DNA of 64,000 nt from JALEFZ01 sp964564415 (GTDB taxonomy: Bacteria; Bacteroidota; Bacteroidia; J057), in assembly GCA_964564415.1 (NCBI GenBank), contig CAZMAV010000010.1, positions 1-64,000 on the forward strand, in the 5' to 3' direction. Position 1 is the first letter of the stretch. Each line of letters starts with the position of its first letter. Shown here in pieces: positions 1-8,447 of the stretch. The translations under genes were made by a program, and so were the position numbers. The notes below the pieces were generated by a model, which saw only the letters and a program-made list of their open reading frames with translations, searched no databases and had not been told where the DNA came from.

Positions 1-181
1 ATTACGCAGCTTACTACAACTCAACTTAATAACTTATTTTTTTACTGGTCCTTAGATAACTTTTTTTCAACCCCAACAGCGCTGTTATTGGTATTGCAAA
101 GAATAATTTGTGATCACCATGGGTCAACTCGGGGAAGCTTTAGCATAAGGACCATACCTGCTTTCCCGACCTGAGATCCTG
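1..181. other. Window edge, no assignable gene
   Basis: This stretch lies downstream of the leftward lipoprotein gene. One plus-strand frame is open from base 1 to a TGA at 172-174 (about 57 codons, rich in Leu and Phe). It could be the tail of a gene entering from the left, but it matches nothing I recognise and an open run of this length can arise by chance. No terminator hairpin with a clear U-tract is seen. Confidence 0.3.
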
Positions 182-1624
182 TCATTGTATGATTCTCAGA
201 GATGCTGCATCCATGTAATGCCCGTCAAATTCAGCTTCATATCCATCTTCATTGAGAACATTTTCGAAGACACCTGCCTCTAATCCCAGGTAAAAGGTTC
301 CCTGAGGAATTAACAAGGTATCACTGATTTGCTCCCAGGTATCTACACAGCCGTCCGAAAGAAGGTGAACTTTGTTGCGACTTCCTGCGATCTCTCCGGC
401 ATTCCGGTACTTGTCGAGATAATCGGCTGTTGAGCCATCATAAGCTCCCCAATCAATGAAAAACTGGGTATCTGTCTCATTGTCTCCCTGGACGCGGTTG
501 ACGTAGATGGTATAGATGGCAAGTAGGCTGTCTCCTACGGCAAGGGCATTTCGCTGGGCCTGACTGAGCTGGTAAAGTTGGAAAACCTGTGCCAAAACCG
601 TAGATGAAGAAGCCTGGCTGGGTGCGGAAGCCTCAAACTTGAGCATCCGGCTGCCTTCAAGGGGATCGAGGGAATGGTAGTCAGCCACGGCCTCATCAAA
701 GGACACCATCTGAGCCCTATCGCCCTGCCACACCCCAGCTATGCCAGGCACCTGACCCACGACAAATTCTCCCTGCTCGAAACCAGGGGAGCTAAGAAGG
801 TTATCAGACTGAGAAGGCAGGTCTTCTGGAATCACACAGCCTAATCCTGAAATGTAAGACTCCTGGAAATTGCAGGCATCGAGCTTGCCGCAGGAGGAAG
901 AGACCGGAGGACCACAGACATCTGGACCTACCGTAAAGGTGGCGAAATCGCCGCTGACTTCTTCAAGGCCAAAAACCAACAATTGAGCCCTGAGGCCGTA
1001 GCTTCCCGGGTCAAGACAGTCGATGCTAAAGCTGCTGTCACCCCTGTACACAGAAGTAAAGGTTTGGAAGGGCACTCCATTAAGCAATAACTGAACGTCG
1101 TACCTGGACTCATCGGGATATTTGACATTGTACCTAAATTCCAGGGGGGCTGTGGTGTAGTTGTGGCTCTGGTCCGGCAGGAGAAGGTCAATAGCAGGTG
1201 CTCCGAGATTGGGGTCGCCGTTTTCGGCGAGGACCACGATCCTGCGGGTGGTCGTAAAAGATTCAGTGGCAGTATTTCTTCTTCCATCGTCCCATTCGAC
1301 CCTGCCTTCAAAGGTAATAAGGTAGTTTCCGGCCTCATTTGCGATAAACCTCCTGTTGAGCTCGTCTAATTCTTCAAAAGTCGCCTGTACATCAAAATTA
1401 GGCCCTTGATAGCTCCAAGCTGAAAACACAAGCTCCCACTCATCCGAAGCTCGATTGACAGCTACATTCCCCCTCAACATTAGCTCCTCATTGACGAAGA
1501 CGGTATCGCTGGGGGTGGCACTGATGCTTGCCATAACCTCGAATTCAGGCTGCAAAAAGCTACAGGAAGAAAGACTGATAAGGCAGAGGGAAAAGATAAT
1601 GGTCAGGAGTGATTTCTTTTTCAT
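182..1624 (-). CDS. Secreted lipoprotein with Ig-like and carbohydrate-binding-like regions
   Basis: A 480-residue protein with a lipoprotein signal peptide: MKKKSLL, a hydrophobic stretch, then the lipobox LSSC with the acylated Cys near residue 21. It should therefore sit in the outer or inner membrane facing the periplasm or surface. Residues about 30-135 look like a beta-rich Ig/PKD-type module, and 140-235 like a second beta sandwich. A Cys-rich linker (CGPP, SSCGKLDACN) follows near 238-265. The last 200 residues (LLSSPGFEQG..., an aromatic-rich beta segment ending LRIIQ) resemble a galactose-binding-like fold as found in carbohydrate-binding modules. No catalytic motif is visible. The ATG start is chosen because it begins the signal peptide directly. 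The leader contains a palindrome and a hairpin (separate entries). Role unknown; surface binding is an inference. Confidence 0.75.
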   Translation of the reverse strand: MKKKSLLTIIFSLCLISLSSCSFLQPEFEVMASISATPSDTVFVNEELMLRGNVAVNRASDEWELVFSAWSYQGPNFDVQATFEELDELNRRFIANEAGNYLITFEGRVEWDDGRRNTATESFTTTRRIVVLAENGDPNLGAPAIDLLLPDQSHNYTTAPLEFRYNVKYPDESRYDVQLLLNGVPFQTFTSVYRGDSSFSIDCLDPGSYGLRAQLLVFGLEEVSGDFATFTVGPDVCGPPVSSSCGKLDACNFQESYISGLGCVIPEDLPSQSDNLLSSPGFEQGEFVVGQVPGIAGVWQGDRAQMVSFDEAVADYHSLDPLEGSRMLKFEASAPSQASSSTVLAQVFQLYQLSQAQRNALAVGDSLLAIYTIYVNRVQGDNETDTQFFIDWGAYDGSTADYLDKYRNAGEIAGSRNKVHLLSDGCVDTWEQISDTLLIPQGTFYLGLEAGVFENVLNEDGYEAEFDGHYMDAASLRIIQ

Positions 1625-1665
1625 AGGAAAAATATGGATTCATTTGTTTGATCATTCTTACAGTC

Positions 1666-1681
1666 GAAACCCATGGGTTTC
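1666..1681. promoter_or_regulatory. 16-bp perfect palindrome in the lipoprotein leader
   Basis: GAAACCCATGGGTTTC reads identically on both strands. It is 42 bp upstream of the leftward lipoprotein start, where a dimeric regulator could control it. No regulator gene is adjacent, so the operator role is inferred. Confidence 0.4.
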
Positions 1682-1696
1682 CATCACCCCATAATC

Positions 1697-1723
1697 AAAA
1701 AAAGGCGGCCCGAAAGCCGCCCA
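1697..1723 (-). terminator. GC-rich hairpin with T-run, minus strand
   Basis: GGCGGC pairs with GCCGCC around a 6-base loop (1704-1721), and on the minus strand the stem is followed by seven T residues. It has the form of an intrinsic terminator but lies upstream of, and in the same direction as, the lipoprotein gene starting at 1624. No minus-strand gene precedes it. It may attenuate lipoprotein expression or block antisense transcription from the SET gene region. Confidence 0.5.
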
Positions 1724-1889
1724 GCCCTAAATAACAGCCATGATTGATTTTTACTCTAAATTGATCCCTGGCCTATTAGGAAGGTGGAAGGGAAAAAGGC
1801 ACCAAAGGGTCTAAAGATTTTTTTTATCGCCAAAATAAATCTTGTTTTTATACTTCTATTTTCAGTATTAGCGACGCTTTATATTTAAC

Positions 1890-2486
1890 ATGATACATCC
1901 AAAGACAGAACTCAAGCACATCGATGAAGCCGTCGGATACGGGGTATTTGCAACGGGCTTCATTCCCAGAGGAACCATCGTCTATGTCAAGGACAGTTTG
2001 GAGATGGTAGTCTCACCTACAGATTATTTGATGCACTCCAAGGAGATGCAGGAAATGATCGAAAAGTACTCCTACATTGACGAGAAGGGCAACCGCATCG
2101 TCAGTTGGGATTTTGCTAAGTATGTCAACCATTGCTGCAATTGCAACACCATCAGCACGGGGTATGGCTTCGAAATGGCCATTAGGGATATTCTGCCTGG
2201 AGAGCAGATCACGGATGAATATGGGATCTTCAATTTGGAGAAAGAAATGGACCTGCGTTGCGGAGAGCAAAATTGTAGGAAAAGAATCCGGCCGGACGAT
2301 TTTGAAGTTCACTACCAGGACTGGGACAGGAAAATTCAAAGAGCTATGCCTTGTCTCTTCATTGTAGACCAGCCTCTGATGGCCTTGATCGATATGGAAA
2401 CCCGCAAAGAACTGGACGATTTTCTCCATGATCCTCAAAAATACAAGTCTGTTTACGCGCTGAGAAAAAGGTCCGACTACAATTAA
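1890..2486 (+). CDS. SET-domain protein (lysine methyltransferase-like)
   Basis: A 198-residue protein that is almost entirely a SET domain. Residues 12-30 (GYGVFATGFIPRGTIVYV) match the N-SET beta strand GxGvfA. Residues 79-86, NHCCNCNT, occupy the NHSCxPN substrate/cofactor pocket, and ITDEYG (about 109-114) corresponds to the GEELTxDY motif with its catalytic Tyr. After it come Cys at about 122 and 127 (RCGEQNCR), resembling the post-SET zinc-binding cysteines. Known SET enzymes transfer methyl groups from S-adenosylmethionine to lysine side chains. In bacteria the substrates are mostly unknown. The gene stands alone, followed after 36 bp by a glycosyltransferase pair. Confidence 0.82.
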   Translation: MIHPKTELKHIDEAVGYGVFATGFIPRGTIVYVKDSLEMVVSPTDYLMHSKEMQEMIEKYSYIDEKGNRIVSWDFAKYVNHCCNCNTISTGYGFEMAIRDILPGEQITDEYGIFNLEKEMDLRCGEQNCRKRIRPDDFEVHYQDWDRKIQRAMPCLFIVDQPLMALIDMETRKELDDFLHDPQKYKSVYALRKRSDYN

Positions 2487-2522
2487 TGCATATATTGCGA
2501 ACTTTAAGGCCTTTTCTGCTTC

Positions 2523-4169
2523 ATGAGGAATATCAAAATTCCAGTTCTGGGAGCCATCGCTCTTTTGGCGGCTCTTTTCTATCTGCCCTTTTTGGGTTTG
2601 ACCCATTTGTTTGATTGGGACGAAATCAATTTTGCCGAGTCGGCCCGGGAGATGCTGGTCAGCGGGGAATACACCTTTGTTCAGATCAACTATGAGCCTT
2701 TTTGGGAGAAACCCCCCTTATTCATTTGGATGCAAGCCCTCTCGATGCAGCTTTTCGGAGTAAGCGAATTTGTCGCCCGTCTTCCCAATGCTCTCTGTGG
2801 GATCCTTACCCTTTTGTTGTTATACCGAATTGGAAAAAGAGAAAAGGACGCTAATTTTGGGCTACTCTGGACCCTTGCCTACGGTTGTTCTATTCTGCCT
2901 TTCCTCTATTTTAAGTCTGGCATCATTGATCCCTGGTTCAACCTCTTCATTTTTTTGGGAATCTATTACGGTTATCGCTATCTCATAGATTCCTCTCAAA
3001 AAAGCCGTAATGTACTCTTTGTTGGTTTATTCACGGGCCTGAGCATGCTGACCAAGGGCCCGGTTGGCCCCCTCCTTGTAGGACTCAGCCTTGGAATTTT
3101 CTTTTTTTTCAACCTGAAGAGAAGAAAGGAGATAAAAGTCTCTCACATCCTCCTGGGCCTGATCTGTTTTATCCTGGTAGGTGGCTTTTGGTTTTTGATA
3201 CAAATATTTACCGGCAAATGGGAGGTCATCGTTGACTTTGTGGTCTATCAGATTCGCCTCTTCCAAACCCAGGACGCAGGTCATGGAGGATTTTTGGGTT
3301 ATCATGCCGTTGTCCTGTTGGTGGGAGTCTTTCCCGCCTCTATCTTTGCCCTGGGAGAACTATTTGGAGCTAGAAAGTCTGACAAAATCGCTGCCTTACA
3401 CCTCTTGATGAAAATTACTTTCTGGGTCGTCCTGATCCTCTTTTCTATTGTAAGGACAAAAATTATCCATTACTCTTCGATGGCATACTTTCCCCTTACT
3501 TTTTTGGCCGCTTTCCATTTGCATGAACTTTGGCAGAAGGAAAAAGGACCGATGGGCTGGCAACTTCTCCTCTTGGGACTGATCGGGCTGATCCTAAGCC
3601 TGGCTGTCGGTAGTTTGGCCTTTGCCCCAGCCTTGCAGGAGGGCTTGAGGGAGGCTTCCTGGCTCAGAGATCCCTTTGCCAAGGGGAATCTACAGGCGGA
3701 TGCGGGATGGAGGGGCTACGAGTGGCTTCCGGGACCGCTGCTCCTGTTCGGACTTTGCCTTGGCTTTTGGCAGGTCAGAAAGCGAATCCGATTATTTACC
3801 TATTTCATATTTGCCAGTACCGCCCTCTTTACCTTCCTTTCAGTGCTTTGGATTGTGCCCCGGGCAGAGCGTATATCTCAGCGGGCAGCGATTGAGTTTT
3901 TTGAAAGTAAGGTCGGAGAAGATTGCTACCTGGCTACCCTTAACTACAAAAGTTACGCTCACTATTTTTATGGCAGGGTAAAAGCAGGGCAGAGGAGGGA
4001 GGCCCGCGACAAAACTTGGCTTCGAACTGGCCCCATCGATAAGCCTTCATATTTTTCCACCAAAATCCAGTTTAAAGAGCAGGTTTTGCAGCGTTCACCC
4101 GAACTCGAGCTTTTGTATACAAAAAATGGTTTCGCTTTCTTTGTCCGTCATCCAAGACAATCGCCATGA
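2523..4169 (+). CDS. GT39/ArnT-like membrane glycosyltransferase
   Basis: A 548-residue polytopic membrane protein. The first periplasmic loop has FDWDEINFAE (about residues 33-42), the acidic pair typical of the PMT/ArnT family. It is followed by EPFWEKPPLFIWMQ (about 60-73), the conserved substrate-loop motif KPPLxxW. Many hydrophobic segments follow up to about residue 440, then a soluble periplasmic tail. Family members move a sugar from an undecaprenyl- or dolichyl-phosphate carrier to lipid A, protein or another acceptor at the outer face of the inner membrane. The stop codon overlaps the start of the next gene (ATGA). The neighbour is a GT2 of the polyprenyl-phosphate sugar synthase type, so the pair probably forms donor-synthase and transferase. 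The acceptor cannot be told from sequence. Confidence 0.85.
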   Translation: MRNIKIPVLGAIALLAALFYLPFLGLTHLFDWDEINFAESAREMLVSGEYTFVQINYEPFWEKPPLFIWMQALSMQLFGVSEFVARLPNALCGILTLLLLYRIGKREKDANFGLLWTLAYGCSILPFLYFKSGIIDPWFNLFIFLGIYYGYRYLIDSSQKSRNVLFVGLFTGLSMLTKGPVGPLLVGLSLGIFFFFNLKRRKEIKVSHILLGLICFILVGGFWFLIQIFTGKWEVIVDFVVYQIRLFQTQDAGHGGFLGYHAVVLLVGVFPASIFALGELFGARKSDKIAALHLLMKITFWVVLILFSIVRTKIIHYSSMAYFPLTFLAAFHLHELWQKEKGPMGWQLLLLGLIGLILSLAVGSLAFAPALQEGLREASWLRDPFAKGNLQADAGWRGYEWLPGPLLLFGLCLGFWQVRKRIRLFTYFIFASTALFTFLSVLWIVPRAERISQRAAIEFFESKVGEDCYLATLNYKSYAHYFYGRVKAGQRREARDKTWLRTGPIDKPSYFSTKIQFKEQVLQRSPELELLYTKNGFAFFVRHPRQSP

Positions 4170-4951
4170 TCAAAGGAAAAGTCGTAACAGTGGTCATGCC
4201 CGCCTACAATGCGGAAAAGACCTTGCCACAGACCTATTCGGAGATTCCCCACAATATCGTGGACCATGTGGTCCTGGTCGATGACCTCAGCCGGGATGCC
4301 ACCATACAGACGGCCATGGAACTGGGCATCGAGCAAATTATCCCACACACCCAAAATAAGGGTTATGGAGGTAACCAAAAGTCATGTTATGACAAGGCCC
4401 TCGAACTGGGCTCCGACATCGTCATCATGCTTCACCCCGACTATCAGTACACGCCCAAGTTGATTCCTTCTATGTGCTACCTCATCGCCAATGATGTCTA
4501 CCCGGTGGTCTTGGGTTCCAGAATCCTGGGAAAAGGAGCCCTCAAAGGAGGTATGCCCCTCTATAAGTATGTGGCCAATCGCTTCCTTACCCTGGCCCAA
4601 AATATCCTCATGGGGCAAAAGCTCTCAGAATACCATACGGGGTACCGGGCATTTTCCAGAGAAGTGCTATTGAAGGTCAATTACAAAGCCAACTCCGATG
4701 ACTTTGTCTTTGACAATCAGATGTTGGCCCAAATTTGCTATGCAGGCTACGAAATAGCGGAGATCACCTGTCCTACCAAATACTTCAAAGAGGCTTCCTC
4801 CATCAATTTTTCCCGATCCATGAAGTATGGCCTGGGCGTGCTGGGGGTTTCCTTTCAATATTTTTTCGAAAAAATGGGCCTGGGCAGTAGAAGAATATTC
4901 CAAACCAAATCCTTGAACATGGAGAATTCTGAGCCCCAGCCCAGGCGATAG
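4166..4951 (+). CDS. GT2 glycosyltransferase, DPM1-like polyprenyl-phosphate sugar synthase
   Basis: A 261-residue GT-A fold glycosyltransferase. The N-terminus VVTVVMPAYNAEKTL leads into VVLVDDLSRDATI (nucleotide-sugar binding, about residues 36-48) and NKGYGGNQKSCY (about 66-77). The metal-binding DXD equivalent is IMLHPDYQYTP, near 92. GSRILG (about 115) and HTGYRAFS (about 158-165) match dolichol-phosphate mannosyltransferase relatives. No C-terminal membrane helices are present. It likely loads a hexose from a nucleotide sugar onto a lipid carrier on the cytoplasmic side. It overlaps the upstream ArnT-like gene by 4 bp, which indicates translational coupling and a joint pathway. Confidence 0.85.
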   Translation: MIKGKVVTVVMPAYNAEKTLPQTYSEIPHNIVDHVVLVDDLSRDATIQTAMELGIEQIIPHTQNKGYGGNQKSCYDKALELGSDIVIMLHPDYQYTPKLIPSMCYLIANDVYPVVLGSRILGKGALKGGMPLYKYVANRFLTLAQNILMGQKLSEYHTGYRAFSREVLLKVNYKANSDDFVFDNQMLAQICYAGYEIAEITCPTKYFKEASSINFSRSMKYGLGVLGVSFQYFFEKMGLGSRRIFQTKSLNMENSEPQPRR

Positions 4952-4963
4952 GCTTGGTTTTTC

Positions 4964-5644
4964 TTATTCCAACAGGTTCATCTCGTAGGCTGCTTTGACC
5001 AGTCCTGCTGTATTTTTGGCGTTGAGCTTCCGCAGCAGACTCTTGCGGTGAGAGGTGACTGTCGAAGGACTGATAAACAACTTTTCGGCGATTTCGTCAG
5101 TGGCGTATTCGTCGAGGATGAGCTGGAGGATTTCCTTTTCCCGGCGTGTGATCTGGGGTTTGCCTTCTCAGGCTCCCATTCGTTGAGGCTTGAGGCCCGC
5201 AAGGATAAGGTCCGTAATTTCCTTGCCAAAATATTCCTCACCCCGCTGGAGGGTATAGATGGCTTCGAGCAGTTCGCCTCCTCCCGTATTTTGAGTAAGT
5301 AACCATTGGCACCTGCACGGATCATACGACTGATAAAACCAGGTTCCTGGTGCATGCTCAAGACCAGAATATTGATAGCGGGATAGCCCTTTTTGATTTG
5401 CTGACAAAGAGAAATACCACTGATGTCGGGAAGGTTGATATCCAGCAAAATTAGGTCAATGTCAGCAATGAAGTTGCAACTCCAGTCGCAAGCGTCTCTT
5501 AGGGGTTTGAGACCAGCTTACGGCAGATCAGATCAGCCGCAAAGGTCATCATCCTACATTTGGCCTCTTGGCTTTAGAAGAATGGATGGAAATGTTTCTG
5601 CTCCATGAGCACCACCACTTTTATGTGATTTTCAAGACGGTCAT
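4964..5644 (-). pseudogene. Decayed NarL/LuxR-type response regulator
   Basis: The remains of a two-component response regulator are spread over frames. A receiver fragment (DLILLDINLPDISG, the phospho-Asp strand, then RAGANGYLLK) is in one frame. One base fewer in an A-run near 5305 then shifts to NTGGGELLEAIYTLQ in the next frame. An in-frame TGA at about 5168-5170 precedes an otherwise good LuxR-type helix-turn-helix (ITRREKEILQLI, STVTSHRKSLLRKL) that ends with TAA at 4964-4966. The beginning, IKVVVL followed by non-receiver sequence and stops, lacks the acidic pocket. The N-terminus is too eroded to be explained by a single sequencing error. No partner histidine kinase is nearby. Confidence 0.85.
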
Positions 5645-5664
5645 GAAATACAGATAGAAGAAGA

Positions 5665-5928
5665 TTACTGATCTTCAGATTTTTTCTCACGGAGGATTCG
5701 CATGACTTCGGAGAGTTTCTTGTCTGCGTCGATAGATTCATTTTCGTCGGCAGAAAAGAATTCATACAGCTGGTCGAAGATGTAGGCCCTGGGACCCTCT
5801 TCGTGGCCCCGCTGAAGCCTTTCATTCTCCTTCATATTTTTGAATTCCTTACCCATAAAGAGAAACATCACCACAAACAACAGGGTGATGAACATGGCAA
5901 ATCCAAAAACAATGTTGTTAATTGCCAT
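5665..5928 (-). CDS. Small single-pass membrane protein
   Basis: An 87-residue protein with one N-terminal membrane segment (about residues 4-26, IVFGFAMFITLLFVVMFLF) followed by a charged cytoplasmic tail rich in Glu and Lys, including GPRAYIFDQLYEF and a terminal helix SEVMRILREK. I do not recognise a named family. Its start overlaps the end of the upstream 62-residue membrane protein by 11 bp, so the two are probably co-translated. A competing frame over the same bases runs into the response-regulator remnant and is rejected because it has no signal or family features. Confidence 0.6.
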   Translation of the reverse strand: MAINNIVFGFAMFITLLFVVMFLFMGKEFKNMKENERLQRGHEEGPRAYIFDQLYEFFSADENESIDADKKLSEVMRILREKKSEDQ

Positions 5929-6106
5929 TGTTGTGTATTTTAAAGTAGTTCAAGAATCCTAACACAGTGGGGGCCCAAAGACCAACAAAAATCGCCTTCA
6001 ATTCATTGCCCGTGAAAAATAAAACTTCGGCAACAATGATGATTGACACAGTAGCTAAAAGTCCGACCACTCCACCAATGCCAAAAGATTTAATGTATTC
6101 TTTCAT
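5918..6106 (-). CDS. Very small two-helix membrane protein
   Basis: A 62-residue protein with two likely membrane segments, about residues 10-32 (GIGGVVGLLATVSIIIVAEVLFF) broken by TGNE from about 38-54 (AIFVGLWAPTVLGFLNYF). Family not recognised. It is the first gene of a two-gene unit with the 87-residue membrane protein and overlaps it by 11 bp. Its promoter must lie in the 289-bp region shared with the divergent symporter, which contains two tandem 18-bp repeats. Confidence 0.6.
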   Translation of the reverse strand: MKEYIKSFGIGGVVGLLATVSIIIVAEVLFFTGNELKAIFVGLWAPTVLGFLNYFKIHNNGN

Positions 6107-6217
6107 TTTTTAAGTTTTTGTCAGATCGTGATTTGTTCCATGCTAACTATTCAGGTAATAGATATATTTGTATAACCCTGGAAGACAGACTTGGGTTGAT
6201 AAATACCCAATAGCATA

Positions 6218-6253
6218 TATGTAAGCCCATGCATGTATGTAAACCTATGCATG
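6218..6253. repeat. Two abutting 18-bp direct repeats with ATGCAT cores
   Basis: TATGTAAGCCCATGCATG (6218-6235) is followed without a gap by TATGTAAACCTATGCATG (6236-6253), 16 of 18 bases identical. Each unit ends in a palindromic ATGCAT core. They sit between the divergent small-membrane-protein unit and the symporter, 143 bp upstream of the latter, where a regulator could bind cooperatively. Confidence 0.55.
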
Positions 6254-6395
6254 GATTTATCTTTCGGAATGAAATCGCAAGACTATTTAACGCGCTATGA
6301 CAGATGTCATCCTCCTTCATGAATATATGCTGTTTTATATGTGCTGTCGGGAATCTATTTAAAATGCTATATTAAATGCCAAAATATTCTGAGTT

Positions 6396-7760
6396 TTGAA
6401 AGCACCAAAAGGAAAACAGTTCGAAATCATCCCCCTCAATTCCCTGGTCGAATACCTAAACCGACTTATAGAGGGAAAACTATGGCTGAAAGTCATTATT
6501 GCTATCGTCCTGGGGGTGGGAGCAGGTATTCTCCTCAATCCTGCTACCGGCCTGATAGAGAAGGACCTTTCGGTGAGTATTGGAAACTGGCTGGCCCTTC
6601 CTGGTAAGTTATTCCTTCGGTTGGTACAGATGATCATGATTCCCCTGATTTTTTCATCCATCATTTCGGGAATTGTAAGCAACAGCAGTGATCAGCTACA
6701 GCGCATGGGGCTCAGGCTACTCCTTTACTTCGTTTTGACCACAGCTGTTTCAATCTTTATCGGTACCGCCCTGTCCCTAACCCTCAGGCCGGGCAACCTG
6801 ATCTATCAAAATGAAGCCTTTGAGGTACCCGAGAGCAAGCAGCAGATGGAGATGGGCGAGGAAAATGGAAGTTCACTTTCCAACATTCCAGAGGCCATAT
6901 CCAATCTCATTCCCGACAATCCTCTGGCCTCTATGCTTAGCGGTGAGATGCTCAGCATTGTCATATTTACCATCATCATCGGCCTGGCCATCATGCAATT
7001 ATCGGCTACTACCGTAGGCCCCATCATCCAACTCCTCTATGCTATTCAGGAAGTATGTATGACGGTCGTCTCCTGGGCAATGAGACTGGTTCCTGTCGCT
7101 GTATTTGGACTTTTGGCTCAACTTTCGGCGAGCATAGGCCTGGATGGACTCAAAGGTATCGCCTATTATATGGGGGTAGTCTTACTGGGACTTTTTCTCC
7201 TCCTTACCTTCTACCTCCTTCTGGTTACTTTTTTTGGCGGCAAAAACCCCTTCAAATTTCTTTCTCACATCCGGGAAGTCCAGCTTCTGGCCTTTTCTAC
7301 CACTTCTTCGGCTGCTGTCATGCCCCTTTCGATGAAGACCGCGGATGAGAAATTGGGAGTATCATCCAAGATCAGTGACTTCATCATCCCTATTGGAGCG
7401 ACCATCAACATGGACGGCACGGCCTTATACCAATGTATTTCTGCCATTTTTATTGCTCAGGCTTATGGGATGGAGCTTAGCCTCCTCAACATCCTTCTCA
7501 TCATGCTGACCATCGTGGGGGCCTCCATTGGTACTCCTTCTATCCCGGGGGGAGGGGTGGTCATATTGGCGTCTATCCTTCAAAGTGCCGGAATTCCTAC
7601 CGAAGGCCTTATCATCATCATCGGTGTGGAGCGTATCCTGGGTATGTTTCGCACCGCTGTCAACGTTACCGGAGACCTGACCGCCTGCGTAGTCTTCGAT
7701 CGGTGGGAAAAGGTCTTCGGAAAGCCAAAAATAGCTCCTGCCCTCCAGGGGCAGCCCTAA
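6396..7760 (+). CDS. Dicarboxylate/amino acid:cation symporter (DAACS, GltP/DctA family)
   Basis: A 454-residue membrane transporter of the glutamate/C4-dicarboxylate symporter family. It uses an inward sodium or proton gradient to import acidic amino acids or dicarboxylates. Visible family signatures are the serine-rich hairpin AFSTTSSAAVMPLSMK (about residues 300-315), NMDGTALYQ (about 338-346, TM7), the HP2 loop TPSIPGGGVVIL, and ERILGMFRTAVNVTGD (TM8 substrate-binding region, about 410-425). The reading frame starts just after a TGA at 6390-6392, and the only plausible initiator is TTG at 6396. A non-ATG start is therefore assigned, because no in-frame ATG precedes the first membrane helix. 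Substrate cannot be decided from sequence. It converges with the PagL-like gene, 2 bp apart. Confidence 0.88.
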   Translation: MKAPKGKQFEIIPLNSLVEYLNRLIEGKLWLKVIIAIVLGVGAGILLNPATGLIEKDLSVSIGNWLALPGKLFLRLVQMIMIPLIFSSIISGIVSNSSDQLQRMGLRLLLYFVLTTAVSIFIGTALSLTLRPGNLIYQNEAFEVPESKQQMEMGEENGSSLSNIPEAISNLIPDNPLASMLSGEMLSIVIFTIIIGLAIMQLSATTVGPIIQLLYAIQEVCMTVVSWAMRLVPVAVFGLLAQLSASIGLDGLKGIAYYMGVVLLGLFLLLTFYLLLVTFFGGKNPFKFLSHIREVQLLAFSTTSSAAVMPLSMKTADEKLGVSSKISDFIIPIGATINMDGTALYQCISAIFIAQAYGMELSLLNILLIMLTIVGASIGTPSIPGGGVVILASILQSAGIPTEGLIIIIGVERILGMFRTAVNVTGDLTACVVFDRWEKVFGKPKIAPALQGQP

Positions 7761-7762
7761 GG

Positions 7763-8380
7763 TTATCTTTGCCACACGAGGCCCAGGCTTAATACACTGT
7801 TGTTAACCCCTCCATTTCTATCCCTAAGTCCGGCATTGCTGATATGCCTGAATCCCGGTCGAAAATCCAGCCAGTATCGGCTACTGAGCCTATACCTCAG
7901 GCCCACAAGCCAGTTGTCGGAGAAAATAAAGCCGGGGGACTGTCTTTCCGAAACTCCAGAGACGTAATGGGGACCGGCACTCATCAAGGCGTAAAAGGTT
8001 AATTTTTGAGGCAAAAGGCGGTAAGTGATCTCTGCCCCAAGGTTGAGGCCATATTCGTAGCCATAGGCTCGCCTGTCCTGATCGTTGACGGGTTTGAAGC
8101 GGGTCAGGTTTACCTGTGGCTGAGCCAAAAGGTCCAGGCGCCATTTTGGTTTTTCCCAAAGAAGAAAATAAACCTGAGGCTGAAAAAAGATTACCCTGTA
8201 TTCGTAAGCTACCTGCAGTCCTTCCTGTCCCCCATAAGCAAAAAGGAAACCCAGGCGATCCTGGCTCTTCATGATCTTCTGAAAGGTGCTTGCCTCCAAA
8301 GTAGAATCCTCGGTTTCCTGGCTGTAGGTGGTGGGTAAAAGACAGAACAACAGTAGCAAAAGTAGAAAAAAAACTCTCAC
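7763..8380 (-). CDS. Acyloxyacyl hydrolase/PagL-like outer-membrane lipid A deacylase
   Basis: A 205-residue protein with a cleavable signal peptide (MRVFFLLLLLLFCLLPTTYS) and alternating beta strands, as in small outer-membrane beta barrels. The C-terminal part carries FRHISNAGL (about residues 176-184), the His-x-Ser-Asn active-site signature of the PagL/acyloxyacyl hydrolase family, then NSVLSLGL. Family enzymes remove the 3-O-linked acyl chain from lipid A in the outer membrane, altering envelope permeability and immune recognition. The start is GTG at 8380. The nearest upstream gene on this strand, the TetR gene, ends 67 bp away. Confidence 0.75.
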   Translation of the reverse strand: MRVFFLLLLLLFCLLPTTYSQETEDSTLEASTFQKIMKSQDRLGFLFAYGGQEGLQVAYEYRVIFFQPQVYFLLWEKPKWRLDLLAQPQVNLTRFKPVNDQDRRAYGYEYGLNLGAEITYRLLPQKLTFYALMSAGPHYVSGVSERQSPGFIFSDNWLVGLRYRLSSRYWLDFRPGFRHISNAGLRDRNGGVNNSVLSLGLVWQR

Positions 8381-8447
8381 AGTTTAGGGCTAATTATCTG
8401 GTCAAAAATAGGTTAAGAAATGGGGGGAGAAAAAAATAGCTGTCCCT

